From Amoebophrya sp. AT5.2 (lineage: Eukaryota; Sar; Dinophyceae; Syndiniales; Amoebophryaceae): a stretch of DNA of 10,380 nucleotides. The notes beneath the pieces were generated by a model, which saw only the letters and a list, made by a program, of their open reading frames with translations, was not told the origin of the DNA and ran no database searches. The translations under genes were made by a program, and so were the position numbers. Of this stretch, positions 1 through 8,559 are shown in pieces. Where the stretch lies: contig RXOD01006431.1 in assembly GCA_005223375.1 (NCBI GenBank), positions 1-10,380 of the forward strand. Reading direction: 5' to 3'. How positions within the stretch are numbered: the stretch's first letter is position 1; the number at the start of each line of letters is the position of its first letter.

Positions 1-1
1 C

Positions 2-2512
2 GGGCTGTTCGGGAACGGCGCGGGCGGGGCGTCGGCGGCGGCCGCGATGCTCGGGAACGCCGCGGGGCAGATGAGCGTGAACGCCCCGTTGGTGAACCTG
101 TACGCGTATCCGTTGGACGACGACCGCGGCGCCTTCTACCAGGTGCCCGTCCTGCAAACCGCACTGTGGGCGGCGGACAAGGAATTGGCGAAGGTGTTCG
201 TGGAGAAGTGCGCACCGGGCCTGGGTGGTGGCGGACCACAGTCACAGTTCCTTCAACAGCAGCCCCCGCAACAACCCCCGCCGCCGCCGCGGCTCCGCTC
301 CAAGTGCCTCTGCACGCTTGCGTACATCCTGAACAACGTGCGCGTGGTGTTCCAGGGAATGGGGCAGTTCACGCCCCCAGTTCTCGTTGACGTGCTGGAC
401 CAGATCGACACGTACTTCGAGAACGTCCGACACCTCGCGGGGCTGCACAGGGCATCTGGTCGCGCCGTAGTGGGCGGCGAGGTCGGGGGCGGGCCACCGG
501 ACGCCGTCGAGCTGGTGGATCAGTACCTGCACCTGGCGCCCGCGGTGGTCGACTTGTGGGAGCAGGTGCGGGGCCTGCTGGGGCTCACAAGTCCGGCCGC
601 GGTGCGGAACGAAACGTTTTGGGAAACAGTGGGGACGATGGAAAACAGCGCGAATTCGACATCTTCAGGTTCAGAGCATGTGCATGGGACTGAAGATCGA
701 GACGGGAGCAAAGTAGTTCTTCCTGCTGGAGGTGACGTGGTATCTACGCAAACAAACGATGGCTTCTCGCCGCCTGGTGCCGCACCGGCCGATGTTGTTC
801 CTCGTGTCGGCGTCGAGGTGGCGGATGTATCTGCCAGGCACGGTGCCAACGCTCCAGGCGTCCTGCAAGATACCATCGTGGCCGCGGTCCGCGAGCTTGG
901 GTACAGGAGGGTCGACGTTCTCGATCCCGCGCTCGAGCCCCTTGCGGCGGCCGCGATCATTCAGTCCGGTGCGGCCGAGGTGGCTGAGCTCCATCTGCTA
1001 CTCCGCTTCACAAATAGCGACGGCTTTGTCCGGAACTTCCAAACCGAAGGAGCCAAGCCGAAGCTCGTAATCACGGTTCTCGTCTGCTTCGCGGACTTCA
1101 TCCCTGCGGAACAGCTGGCCCTCTTGGAGTCGATGACGTACGCGCACGAGGGGGAAAAAGCGCAACACCAGAGTTTGCAAGCGCAGGTGCTGCAACTCGT
1201 CTCGCAAGTGTGGACGTCGGCGGAAACGCTGCGCGACATGTATCCGGATGCCGTGCAGAATCTGGGCGTGTTGAGCGCCGCGGCGGCTGGTGGCGACGCC
1301 GGTGTCGGGGCGATGGAGAGTGCCACCGAAGTCGACGCGGCAGTTCTGGGCCACCTGGCAAAGAACTACCATAAGACCCGACCGTCTGTCTTTCGACTGC
1401 CGCATCCAGACCGAGATCCATCAGCATTCCACCTGTACCGAAATCTGCGGACGACGTCGGCGGGCCCTCCTTCATCCTCGACAGAGGGCGAGAACCATAG
1501 GGACGAATACCACAACGTACAGGTCGTAGCTGGGCACCTCGCCTCGTCCTCTGGCGCGACGCTGTTGCGGCCGACGTTCGACCCGCATGTGGTGAAAGTT
1601 AGCCAGTACATGCGGAAAACGACGGGGTTTGTACTCCATCTACACGCCTTGCAGAAGGGCCTTTCTGTCGCTGTGGACGCGCTGACGCTGGCAGCGCATA
1701 TCGACCGGAGTGAAGAGGAGAACAACATCGTCGATCTCACACCGCAAATGCTGCTCGAACACACGGATATCGAAACTTCTGCAACCGCTTCGTTCTTTGG
1801 GGGCTCCAGCTCGAGCTGTATGCAGTGCCGTCGAGAGCTCAGCGTCGAGGTTCGATCCACGAGCCGGAACTCTCTCTCATTCCTCCGGAAGAAGCTTCGG
1901 GCCCTGCGCGCGTCGTCGTGCCTAACTTCGTCCCCAGGCCCGGCAGTGCCCTTCGACACACGCCCGCCGGGAATGTTGACCTGGAAGCAAATACTGCTTC
2001 TGGACGGCGTTGCCAGTCTCGTAAGCAGCAGCTCGCGAGTGAGGTGGACAACGAGTACTCCTCGAAGCAGAAGAATGCTTCCGCTGAAAACTTCTGCTCC
2101 TGCCACGACAGTTTTGGATGTATCCTCGTCAAGAACCACAGTTGACCTCTTCCAGCTGGCCAAAACGGTAGCTGGGGGCGGGGCGAAAAACGCGAACTCA
2201 AACGAGGCAGTGGCATCAGCTTCTGGGGAAGCTGCGGCAGCGCCCGCCCACCTCGCCGACATCGGGGAGGTGGTGATACCGGGGTGTGAGGCGCAAGCGA
2301 TCACGGGGAAGAAGATACGGCCAGACACCCGCGACGTGGGGGCGGAGTGTTGGGCGGCATTGTGGGTGTACGTGGGATGCGTGAAAGACAATACGCCGGA
2401 CTACACGATGTGGCACGCGCAACAGCCCTACGAGTCTCTCGCGGCGGACGCGAGGAACTGGGCGGTTCTGCAGACCGAACACCACCGAAACACATGCTAC
2501 GGGGCTACATGA
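2..2512 (+). CDS. 3' part of a large unrecognised protein, probably helical, with two likely frame-preserving introns
   Basis: The frame is open from the left edge to a TGA at 2510-2512, giving 836 codons. The first ATG in the window (47) is not necessarily the start, because 15 codons upstream of it are also open. I do not recognise the family. Counting from base 2, a Gln/Pro-rich run lies at about residues 80-97. It is followed by Leu/Val-rich, probably helical segments (about 98-200, 280-425 and 515-590), with a Ser/Gly/Asp-rich linker near 205-270. Third codon positions are mostly G or C, as in the other genes here. Between about 1818 and 2155 the translation turns Ser/Arg/Thr-rich and unprotein-like exactly where two good intron signatures occur (1818-1937, 2021-2155). 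Removing both keeps the frame and leaves about 751 residues in the window. An alpha-solenoid or scaffold protein is possible, but that is a guess. An overlapping minus-strand frame (1366-2391) is judged a shadow. Confidence 0.72.
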   Translation, partial: GLFGNGAGGASAAAAMLGNAAGQMSVNAPLVNLYAYPLDDDRGAFYQVPVLQTALWAADKELAKVFVEKCAPGLGGGGPQSQFLQQQPPQQPPPPPRLRSKCLCTLAYILNNVRVVFQGMGQFTPPVLVDVLDQIDTYFENVRHLAGLHRASGRAVVGGEVGGGPPDAVELVDQYLHLAPAVVDLWEQVRGLLGLTSPAAVRNETFWETVGTMENSANSTSSGSEHVHGTEDRDGSKVVLPAGGDVVSTQTNDGFSPPGAAPADVVPRVGVEVADVSARHGANAPGVLQDTIVAAVRELGYRRVDVLDPALEPLAAAAIIQSGAAEVAELHLLLRFTNSDGFVRNFQTEGAKPKLVITVLVCFADFIPAEQLALLESMTYAHEGEKAQHQSLQAQVLQLVSQVWTSAETLRDMYPDAVQNLGVLSAAAAGGDAGVGAMESATEVDAAVLGHLAKNYHKTRPSVFRLPHPDRDPSAFHLYRNLRTTSAGPPSSSTEGENHRDEYHNVQVVAGHLASSSGATLLRPTFDPHVVKVSQYMRKTTGFVLHLHALQKGLSVAVDALTLAAHIDRSEEENNIVDLTPQMLLEHTDIETSATASFFGGSSSSCMQCRRELSVEVRSTSRNSLSFLRKKLRALRASSCLTSSPGPAVPFDTRPPGMLTWKQILLLDGVASLVSSSSRVRWTTSTPRSRRMLPLKTSAPATTVLDVSSSRTTVDLFQLAKTVAGGGAKNANSNEAVASASGEAAAAPAHLADIGEVVIPGCEAQAITGKKIRPDTRDVGAECWAALWVYVGCVKDNTPDYTMWHAQQPYESLAADARNWAVLQTEHHRNTCYGAT
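1818..1937 (+). other. Probable intron 1 inside the first gene (120 bases, frame-preserving)
   Basis: The segment starts with GTATGC and ends CCTAACTTCGTCCCCAG. A CTAAC branch-site-like motif lies about 12 bases before the acceptor AG. The length is divisible by three and the frame has no stop, so the segment is invisible to a plain ORF scan. Its translation in the host frame is Ser/Arg-rich and unlike the flanks. Splicing joins a first codon base (T1817) to GC at 1938-1939, making a Cys codon, and the frame continues. The alternative is that the segment is coding low-complexity sequence. Confidence 0.5.
2021..2155 (+). other. Probable intron 2 inside the first gene (135 bases, frame-preserving)
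   Basis: The donor GTAAGC follows a complete Leu codon (phase 0) and the acceptor is a pyrimidine-rich CCTCTTCCAG. A TTGAC sequence, compatible with a branch site, lies close upstream of that tract. The length is a multiple of three with no in-frame stop. The translated segment is dominated by Ser, Thr and Arg. Both sides of the join read smoothly in frame 2. A closer alternative acceptor (ACCACAG, ending 2142) exists but has no pyrimidine tract. Confidence 0.55.
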
Positions 2513-2711
2513 AGAGCTTTGAGTTTGGCCTTTGGCGGTCGTGGTCCTGGTCCCGCAGGGAGGGCGACCAGCGCGTCACATCTAACGATCAGAAGTTGTC
2601 CTGGGACAATCACAATTGCTTGTCGACGCGGGGATTTTCTCTCGACCATGCATGGATGCCCATTCAATCGATAGTTACCGTTCCTGGCGGAACAAGTCGC
2701 TCGTTGCCATT

Positions 2712-2732
2712 CGAATCGATGGATACGATTCG
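2712..2732. repeat. Short perfect inverted repeat (7-bp arms, 7-base loop)
   Basis: CGAATCG at 2712-2718 pairs with CGATTCG at 2726-2732 around the loop ATGGATA. It lies about 200 bases past the stop of the first gene, so it could form a hairpin in the 3' flank. Seven base pairs can arise by chance in a window this size. Confidence 0.4.
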
Positions 2733-2899
2733 GCTTTCGTCGTGCGTGTCGTGAGAGCAATTGACAGCGCCATCTCGATGACCAGCGAGTGTCTGTTTTT
2801 TTTCTGGCGTCTGCGACAGCGACGAGTGATTGGCTTCTAAAATCGCCGGGCATCTACTTTTTTAGCTTCGAAGAAAACCGACGCTAACGCAGTTCATTT

Positions 2900-2936
2900 T
2901 CCGATTGCTCCGGTCATAACAAGTGAGGCAATCGGA
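2900..2936. repeat. Perfect 9-bp inverted repeat upstream of the SET gene
   Basis: TCCGATTGC at 2900-2908 is the reverse complement of GCAATCGGA at 2928-2936, with a 19-base loop. The right arm ends about 74 bases before the ATG at 3011. It could be a leader hairpin or a palindromic protein-binding site. No function can be assigned from one copy. Confidence 0.45.
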
Positions 2937-3010
2937 TCGATCGCGGCTACGGCGCTAGTACAACGAGGTACTTGCACTTGCCACACATTCATAGCACTAG
3001 CACGACAAAA

Positions 3011-4474
3011 ATGGCGCTTGAGGGCTTGAACGCGACTCTTGCGCACCTGGATGCCACGTTGCAGCAGTTTCACGGGCTTCATTCGGACATGATGAAGGCT
3101 GGATCTCGCCTCATGGGCGCCGACATGCGCGTCGAATTTGGGGACGGAGTGGGTGGTCTGAAGAACGCAAAAGACGCTGAGCACACACCTGCGCCCGCGA
3201 CGAAGGCGAAGATGCCGCTTAGTCCCATACCAGAGGCAGACGTTGAATACGAAGATGACAGTGAAAAAGTGGTGCAAAGAGCTACACCCGTCCTTTGTCC
3301 ACAACGACGAGATCTTGATTGGGGTGACTGTGAAGAATCAGAGACAGATGCGCCAGACGAGTTTAGCACGAGTCGCTGCAGCAGCTCAGCGTCATCTTCA
3401 GTCGAAATTGACGCGAGCAGCCGCACCGCACCACAGCACGAGGGGGCCGACGACTTAGACCTCGTCCAGGTTTCCATCGGCCGGGACGCGTTTGGAAACG
3501 GGGTTTTGTTGTTGGACAAAGTGAATCACCACGTCGCTGGCGATTCCGACGAAGGCGGGGACTCTACTGTTGGGCGCGAAAATACCCAGCTTAATAGCAG
3601 CATACCATTTGTTTCTAGCGGCGACGAGAGCGACAAGCTCGCAACGGTTTTGCCTTGGGATCCGCGAGGAGTTGCGGTGGAGCCGGAGCTTCACGCCAAC
3701 GCGGAAGCCGAGGAGCAGGCCTTCGCGGATATGTTTGCACTTGTAGCTGCTGGTTCTGGAAGTGGACGTTCTTTGCCGCGGCCTGCGTCTGGAGGGGTGG
3801 GAGCTGCCTGTGTTTCTGCTTCGCTTCCAGCCGCCTTCGTCGACGTGTGTGCACGCGCCATACTCCGGGAGTGCGTTCAGTATGGCGTCGCCATTCGCAG
3901 AGTCGATGACCACACCGGTTGCGGCGTGTTTTGCGATCGGGCCGAGGGAATCAAGAAGGGCGCGGTGCTGTTTCCCTACAAGGGTCGCATTCTTTGCAAA
4001 AAGCTTCCATCGAACACACCGCTCCGAAGACAAATCGAGGCAGCGCGGGAGCTTCACACGAATAGGGCACCAGCAAACGGCATCCTGATCTTTGATGAGA
4101 AAACGGTTACGCCGGTACGCACAGACCGCGCGTATCGGTATCGTATGCAGCTTGATCGCTACCACGAAATGGACGGTGGCACTGGGGGCGCGGAGCCCTT
4201 CGCCGCTTGCCTCGCGGCGTACTGCAATTCGAGCAGAGATGAGAGCGCAGCCACTTCTGAAAACATGGTGCCTGTGCTGGACCACACACGCGGACTCGGC
4301 TTTCGTGCAGTCACCTTTGTAGCGAGGCATGCCATCAGCTTCGGCGAAGAGCTGCGATGGAACTATGCGTTCGCTGAAGGCCATGTGCCCGTCCCGCCCG
4401 TGTTGGCAGATGCTAGAATTGTTGGTGATCCCATTTTCCAACGCCTCCAGGACATACTCGCAGCTCAAACATGA
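3011..4474 (+). CDS. SET-domain protein, probable protein lysine methyltransferase
   Basis: This is an intronless frame of 487 residues. The start is the ATG at 3011, which sits in AAAAATGG (A at -3, G at +4). The frame is open farther upstream, but only from a TTG (2972), an unlikely eukaryotic start. Residues 1-35 look helical with regularly spaced Leu. Residues about 60-260 are acidic, Ser-rich and probably disordered. From about 285 to 460 the sequence follows a SET domain: GCGVF near 303, then a hydrophobic stretch ending FPYKGRI. Next comes AAYCNSS near 402-408 at the place of the usual NHS/C motif, and finally GEELRWNYAF (about 445-454) matching the family's GEEL-x-x-DY signature with its conserved Tyr. 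SET enzymes transfer methyl groups from S-adenosylmethionine to lysines of histones or other proteins. No pre-SET or post-SET cysteine clusters are visible, so substrate and subfamily are unknown. The changed NHSC-type motif leaves activity uncertain. A 378-codon minus-strand frame over the same DNA is a shadow. Confidence 0.85.
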   Translation: MALEGLNATLAHLDATLQQFHGLHSDMMKAGSRLMGADMRVEFGDGVGGLKNAKDAEHTPAPATKAKMPLSPIPEADVEYEDDSEKVVQRATPVLCPQRRDLDWGDCEESETDAPDEFSTSRCSSSASSSVEIDASSRTAPQHEGADDLDLVQVSIGRDAFGNGVLLLDKVNHHVAGDSDEGGDSTVGRENTQLNSSIPFVSSGDESDKLATVLPWDPRGVAVEPELHANAEAEEQAFADMFALVAAGSGSGRSLPRPASGGVGAACVSASLPAAFVDVCARAILRECVQYGVAIRRVDDHTGCGVFCDRAEGIKKGAVLFPYKGRILCKKLPSNTPLRRQIEAARELHTNRAPANGILIFDEKTVTPVRTDRAYRYRMQLDRYHEMDGGTGGAEPFAACLAAYCNSSRDESAATSENMVPVLDHTRGLGFRAVTFVARHAISFGEELRWNYAFAEGHVPVPPVLADARIVGDPIFQRLQDILAAQT

Positions 4475-5130
4475 AACTGCAGCGCGGCCGCAGCCACACC
4501 CACACAGGTCGTGGTTTGTTGTGCGTCCTAAGTAGAAAGTTAAGGAGACAGGAACACCACGACACTGAGAGGACAGTGATTCTGGACCCACCTACTTACG
4601 CTCAGGCTTAGGCTCAGAGCAGTATCTGGCCCTCGCCGCGAGAAGCCTCAGCTCTTGTTCGCATCGATCTTGATGTTGTACATCGGTAATGAATTTGTGA
4701 GGAGCACGTGATGTCCCACGCGGCAGGCGCAGGCAATTGACTTGTTTTGTAGTTCCGCCTCGTGGTTCTTGTGGCGTCCTCCTCGTGAAGATGGATCATG
4801 GCCCGTGCTGGTGATACAATAGCTCCTAATTGTTGATGCCCTCACTCAGTGTCAGTAGACTCAATCGTTGTTGACGAACGACTTGAAACGAACCGACTGT
4901 AGAACGAAGTAGCTCGTCAAGCAAACTTGACTTTCACGTAACCTAGTTCCAAGAACTTCGGTTTGCTGCATACAACGAACTCGCTTTCATCAGCACCCTA
5001 CTTGCTTGAGCTTTTATAGTTCAGCACGAGTACCTGTACCTTCTGCTTTCAAAAGCGACGACGACTGCGTGGTCGCCGAGCAGTATCTGTATCGACATCG
5101 ATCAACAACGAGGACTTCAAGAATCTGTGA
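4475..5130. other. Spacer between the SET and START-like genes
   Basis: Composition is more AT-rich than in the genes. Short open frames on the minus strand (about 4614-4845) have no recognisable features. The distal part presumably holds the leader of the next gene. That gene's frame is closed by a TGA immediately before its ATG at 5131. I see no RNA gene, repeat family or clear promoter element. Confidence 0.5.
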
Positions 5131-7278
5131 ATGGTCGCAACTACATCGTCCATGCCGTCTCCTTCTCTCCTGCAGATGAGTCCGTCTCCCTCTCCGAACA
5201 AGATGAAGCTGCTCCCGCACGCGGCCCCCCACAGTCCCTCCCCCGAGGTCCTTGTCGACGTCGACGTCCCCCTACTCCACAAGGCGCTCGACAAGTACAA
5301 GGAGGACCAGCTCATGGTTGCGGGCGACCTGCTCTTCGAAAAGCTGTCCAAGGACCAGCTGATCGCGCTCGAGATGGGCCTGGTGTGTGGCTCTGGTGAT
5401 GGCGCAAAAAAGTACGACGCGAAGATGGTGCAGGAGCTGCTCCACCAGTACCACTTGATGAAGGTCTGCAAGTCCACGCTCGATCGCATCGACGAGGCCC
5501 GCGAGAAGGGCGAAAAAACTGCTGCGTCAACTACGGCCAACGAAGAAGATACCACTACCGAGGTGCCTCCTGCCGACGCCACCGCGGAGCAGGACGGCGA
5601 CAACAACGACCTTAAGGACCTGCCGATGCGCATCTTGAACACGAAGGACGTGGAGTCTCCCGCCGCCAAGTGGGAGACGCTGCGGGACTACGACGGCATC
5701 CGGACGACCATGCGCACCGACGAAGTGTACGAGCAACACGACGCCGCGAGCAACAACCCCATCGCGCAGACGAGGATCTACTCCGTCGCGGTGGAGGGCA
5801 AGTGCGACATCGAGTTCTTCCCGCTGCTCTCTTTGCTGAACGAGGCCGACTTGTACCCGCTGTGGATCCCGACGTATGGTCGCGGGACCAGCTGGTAAGT
5901 GGCTACGTGGTAAGGGTAAGGCCCTCTTTTGTCCATGCCCTGCTTTCAGGTCGTCCTATCACCATTCCCCTGGTGGCGGTGGGTTTCCCCTACCACTTCC
6001 ATCTACGTCCCAGCGGCTCATCTCCAGCGAGGAAAAATGCGGCTTCTCCTACCGCCCCTCACGATCTTCATGGGGCATCTCTTAAACCGCCCCAGGCCCC
6101 CTCGCGCCGGGTATGAAAATGAATCTTCAGAGCGCCCTGATCGGCACGACTCGCCACTGCCAAGGGGGGACCCGTGATTAGCATTAACTTACCGCAGTTG
6201 CCTACTTCTTGCCATTTGGTCCTTTCATACCAGCATCTTGGGCATGGGTTTGATTCGTGTGGACTTGCTCGAGCGCGTGAACCGGACGAACTTTAAGATT
6301 CGGATCCTGATCAAGCTTCCTTTTCCGTTCAGCTGGCGGCGTTTGACGTTTCGCATCCGCGGCTTTGACTGCATGACGGACAGCGACCGGGTGAAGCAGG
6401 TGCTGGTGGGGCTGGAGTCGGCCGAGCACGAGGAGGAGGGCGAGGCGGGGGTGTCCAAACTGCACCCGGACTACAAGGGGTCGAAGCACGCGATCGTGGA
6501 CCGCTCGGCCATTGTGATCAATCCGGACGGGGAGCACGCGACGTACGCGAAAATCCTCGTGAACCTGATCCCGCTGCTCAAAATCGTGCCCCAGTGGCTG
6601 ATCAACCTGGCGTTCCGGAACCTGGCGTTTCTGATCGTGCAGAAGATCCGCGGCGCGAAACAGATGACGGCGTCTCCAGTGTTCAAGGACCGGCAGAGCG
6701 ACCCGAACAACGAGTTCTACTGCTTCATCAAGAAGCGGATGCGCGAGTCCATCGCGAACCAGTATTGCCCGGACGACGTGGACGGAGAGAGCGTGGAGCT
6801 GGCGTACCAGGCGGACCCGAAGACGCTCGAGAAGCTGCGCGCGCTGATCGCGTCGGTGCGCGTCACGGCGGCGGGGAAGAAGGAGGCGGGCGGGGAGAAG
6901 GAGCTAAAGCCGCTCCCGGCGGTGACAATCGGCGGGAAGACCTTCGACCAGGAGCAGTGGGCCAAGGGCTACCAGAAAACAGAGCGGCGCGTTACGATCC
7001 TGAACGTGCGGGTGGGGATGAAGGTGCGCCCCGGACTGGACTGGAGCGAGGAAAAATACCCGAAGGACAAGCACGATATGGGGGTGGGATTCGGCAAAGT
7101 AGTGGACTTCGACCTGCAGAAGAAAACAGTGAGTGTGGAGTGGGTGACGGCAGAAGGATGGGTGTTTTCGGCGGCGAAAAACGTGTGCGAGGGCTACCGG
7201 ATGGGCTCGGATGGCGGCTGCAGTGGGGGAAACTTCGACCTGGCGAAGTGGTTTAAGGGCGAGGAAAACGTGTACTAA
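5131..7278 (+). CDS. START-like lipid-binding domain protein with C-terminal MIB/HERC2-like domain (two exons)
   Basis: Exons 5131-5894 and 6234-7278 join with a split TG|C codon to give 602 residues. A TGA lies directly before the ATG. That ATG has T at -3, so a later Met (codons at 5152, 5176 or 5203) could be used instead. Residues 1-40 are Ser/Pro-rich and about 47-129 are helical and charged, followed by an acidic Thr-rich linker. Residues about 214-400 resemble START-type domains: DIEFFPLLSLLNEADLYPLWIP, then beta-strand-like KIRILIKLPFPFS, and a hydrophobic C-terminal helix (362-393). START domains bind lipids or sterols in a deep pocket. Residues about 516-594 resemble MIB/HERC2 domains: GMKVRPGLDW, GKVVDFD, VSVEW, then YRMGSDG and DLA. 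These are known from ubiquitin ligases of the Mib and HERC2 type, where they bind protein partners. No RING or HECT region follows. Codons end almost always in G or C. Lipid-regulated adaptor is a guess; lipid and partner cannot be told. Confidence 0.83.
5895..6233 (+). other. Intron within the START-like domain (339 bases)
   Basis: The donor is a consensus GTAAGT at 5895 and the acceptor CCTTTCATACCAG ends at 6233. The host frame meets TAA at 5896-5898, so retention would stop translation in mid-domain. Both flanking exons read as one domain after splicing (phase 2). Two further GTAAG motifs follow at 5910 and 5916. A second acceptor, TTAACTTACCGCAG, ends at 6197 and is also in frame, so its use would add 12 residues without a stop. 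Confidence 0.9.
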
Positions 7279-8559
7279 CCAAGGCCATCACGATCACAAC
7301 GTTCACGACCTGCTCCTGTCTCCAAGGCCACCGCGATACAAATCTTCTGCTCCTTCGCGAAACGAGCCTCCTGCAGGACGTACTTCAACAAGGTCTTTTT
7401 CCAAGAAAAACGGCGTATATAGGACTACTTGTCAACATCGCTATCGCATGTCAACGAGAAAATCAATGGCCCCTCTGACTCTGTTTTATCGAATCTTTAT
7501 TTGGTCTTCCTCAAAACCTAGCGACAAGTACGATGAGTTGTTCCGTACCACTAACACTGATTCGCAATCGCACATCGATCGAGGAAGAACGATACCGACA
7601 CGACAACTCAAGATCGCAGCGCTTTCGCCTTTACAGCACTCGTGTGCGTCTACTTCATAGAAATATGCCGTATGCCATTTGAATTCGTGACAGTAAAACT
7701 AGATAGAAGTATCTGCTCACTCTCGCACATCCAATTTATCATTGATTCTGGCAAATCCCACGTACAAAAACTGTTTTTTAATATATGGCACAAACATCGA
7801 CGCTCCCGTTTCTCTATCTTTCGCCAAAAGGAAAACTGGTACTGGTCCGCGGCTTGGTTTGCACACCGTCTGGTCTGACTCTGACACGAAAGGGAGACTG
7901 GAGGGCTGGCGCTAGCCTGAATCTTCTGACTGTTTCTATGTCGATTCTTGTTGTAAAAACAGGTTCACTGTCAACGTCAATTGAATTCGTGCTGTGTGCT
8001 GGGCCTGGGTCGTACGATGGAATCACAAGGGGACGAGCTGCAGGAGCGCTGTCGTGCTTCGTTTCGACCACCTCCACAATGATACTTTCATTGATAATGC
8101 TGCTCTGAGGCTTTTTGTTTTTTGGTCTTCTGATTATCGCTGTCGATGTCGTGCTCCTCTTGCCCTCGCGGTCAACAACCTCATTATGTACCTGTCTTTC
8201 TATGTGATCCCGTCCAAAAGATGAAGATAAGAACATTCTCGTGCCGTCGTGTAGCAGGGCCCGGGCGCTGTTCAAGTAGCGATCGTGTAAACGGGTCGAG
8301 GAGGAGGACAAACAACCCCATTGCCATTAGATAACACAAGCAAAGCTGGACTTGCTGCATAAATTTATCATGCAACTTGGCAACCGTCATCGATACTTGC
8401 CGGTGCGAAGGCCGCCAAACGTCCTCAGGAAAGAAAGTATTTTTTTCAAGTCCCGCCAAATAAAAATCTTCGAGTTCCTTTCGCAAAAAAAACTCAAGTC
8501 GCCCACTGTCTGACAGCACACTGATTGTTCACCTCCATCGCAGCACAAAGTAGAACGTC
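7279..8559. other. Long AT-richer spacer, no convincing gene
   Basis: About 1.3 kb with T and A runs (for example 7770-7785 and 8440-8490) and a TATATA-like site near 7424. An 11-base sequence TTGAATTCGTG occurs twice (about 7679 and 7981). On the minus strand two open frames overlap, 8184-8519 and 7814-8311. The first has a hydrophobic segment, but codon use in these frames lacks the GC-ending preference of the real genes here. The last part presumably holds the promoter and leader of the gene at 8560, with acceptor-like CACCTCCATCGCAG at about 8530-8543. Confidence 0.5.

Larger units (their letters stand above)
2513..3010. other. Spacer: 3' flank of the first gene and 5' leader of the SET gene
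   Basis: No convincing gene was seen. A run of nine T lies at about 2794-2802. Two inverted repeats (2712-2732 and 2900-2936) are listed separately. Just before the SET start codon there are several AG dinucleotides (about 2993 and 2999) that could serve as splice acceptors for a leader. If this is a dinoflagellate-type genome they could be trans-splicing acceptors, but that is inference only. Confidence 0.5.

Noticed and set aside
1848..1858. tRNA B-box-like GGTTCGATCC
   Set aside because: No T-stem pairing, A box or acceptor stem can be found around it.
1366..2391. 341-codon minus-strand open frame over the first gene
   Set aside because: It is Ser/Arg/Thr-rich without domain features. 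The + strand frame is longer and its G/C-ending codon use matches the other genes.
2513..2754. + strand frame running on past the first gene's stop (open 2347-2754)
   Set aside because: It overlaps the end of the first gene in another frame and has no domain or codon-use support. No splice pair links it convincingly to the first gene.
2972..3010. Upstream extension of the SET protein by 13 codons
   Set aside because: The extension begins at TTG, not ATG. The ATG at 3011 has an optimal eukaryotic context.
3455..4591. 378-codon minus-strand open frame over the SET gene
   Set aside because: The + strand frame carries a recognisable SET domain with a good start context. The minus frame has no recognisable motif and is explained by GC-rich coding DNA having few stops in the complementary frame.
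6238..6243. Independent start for the second START exon
   Set aside because: The codon is TTG. The preceding acceptor joins in frame to the exon ending at 5894, and the joined protein completes the domain.
6594..7256. 220-codon + strand frame inside the second START exon
   Set aside because: It is an Arg/Gly/Glu-rich out-of-frame shadow. The other frame carries the START-like and MIB/HERC2-like patterns.
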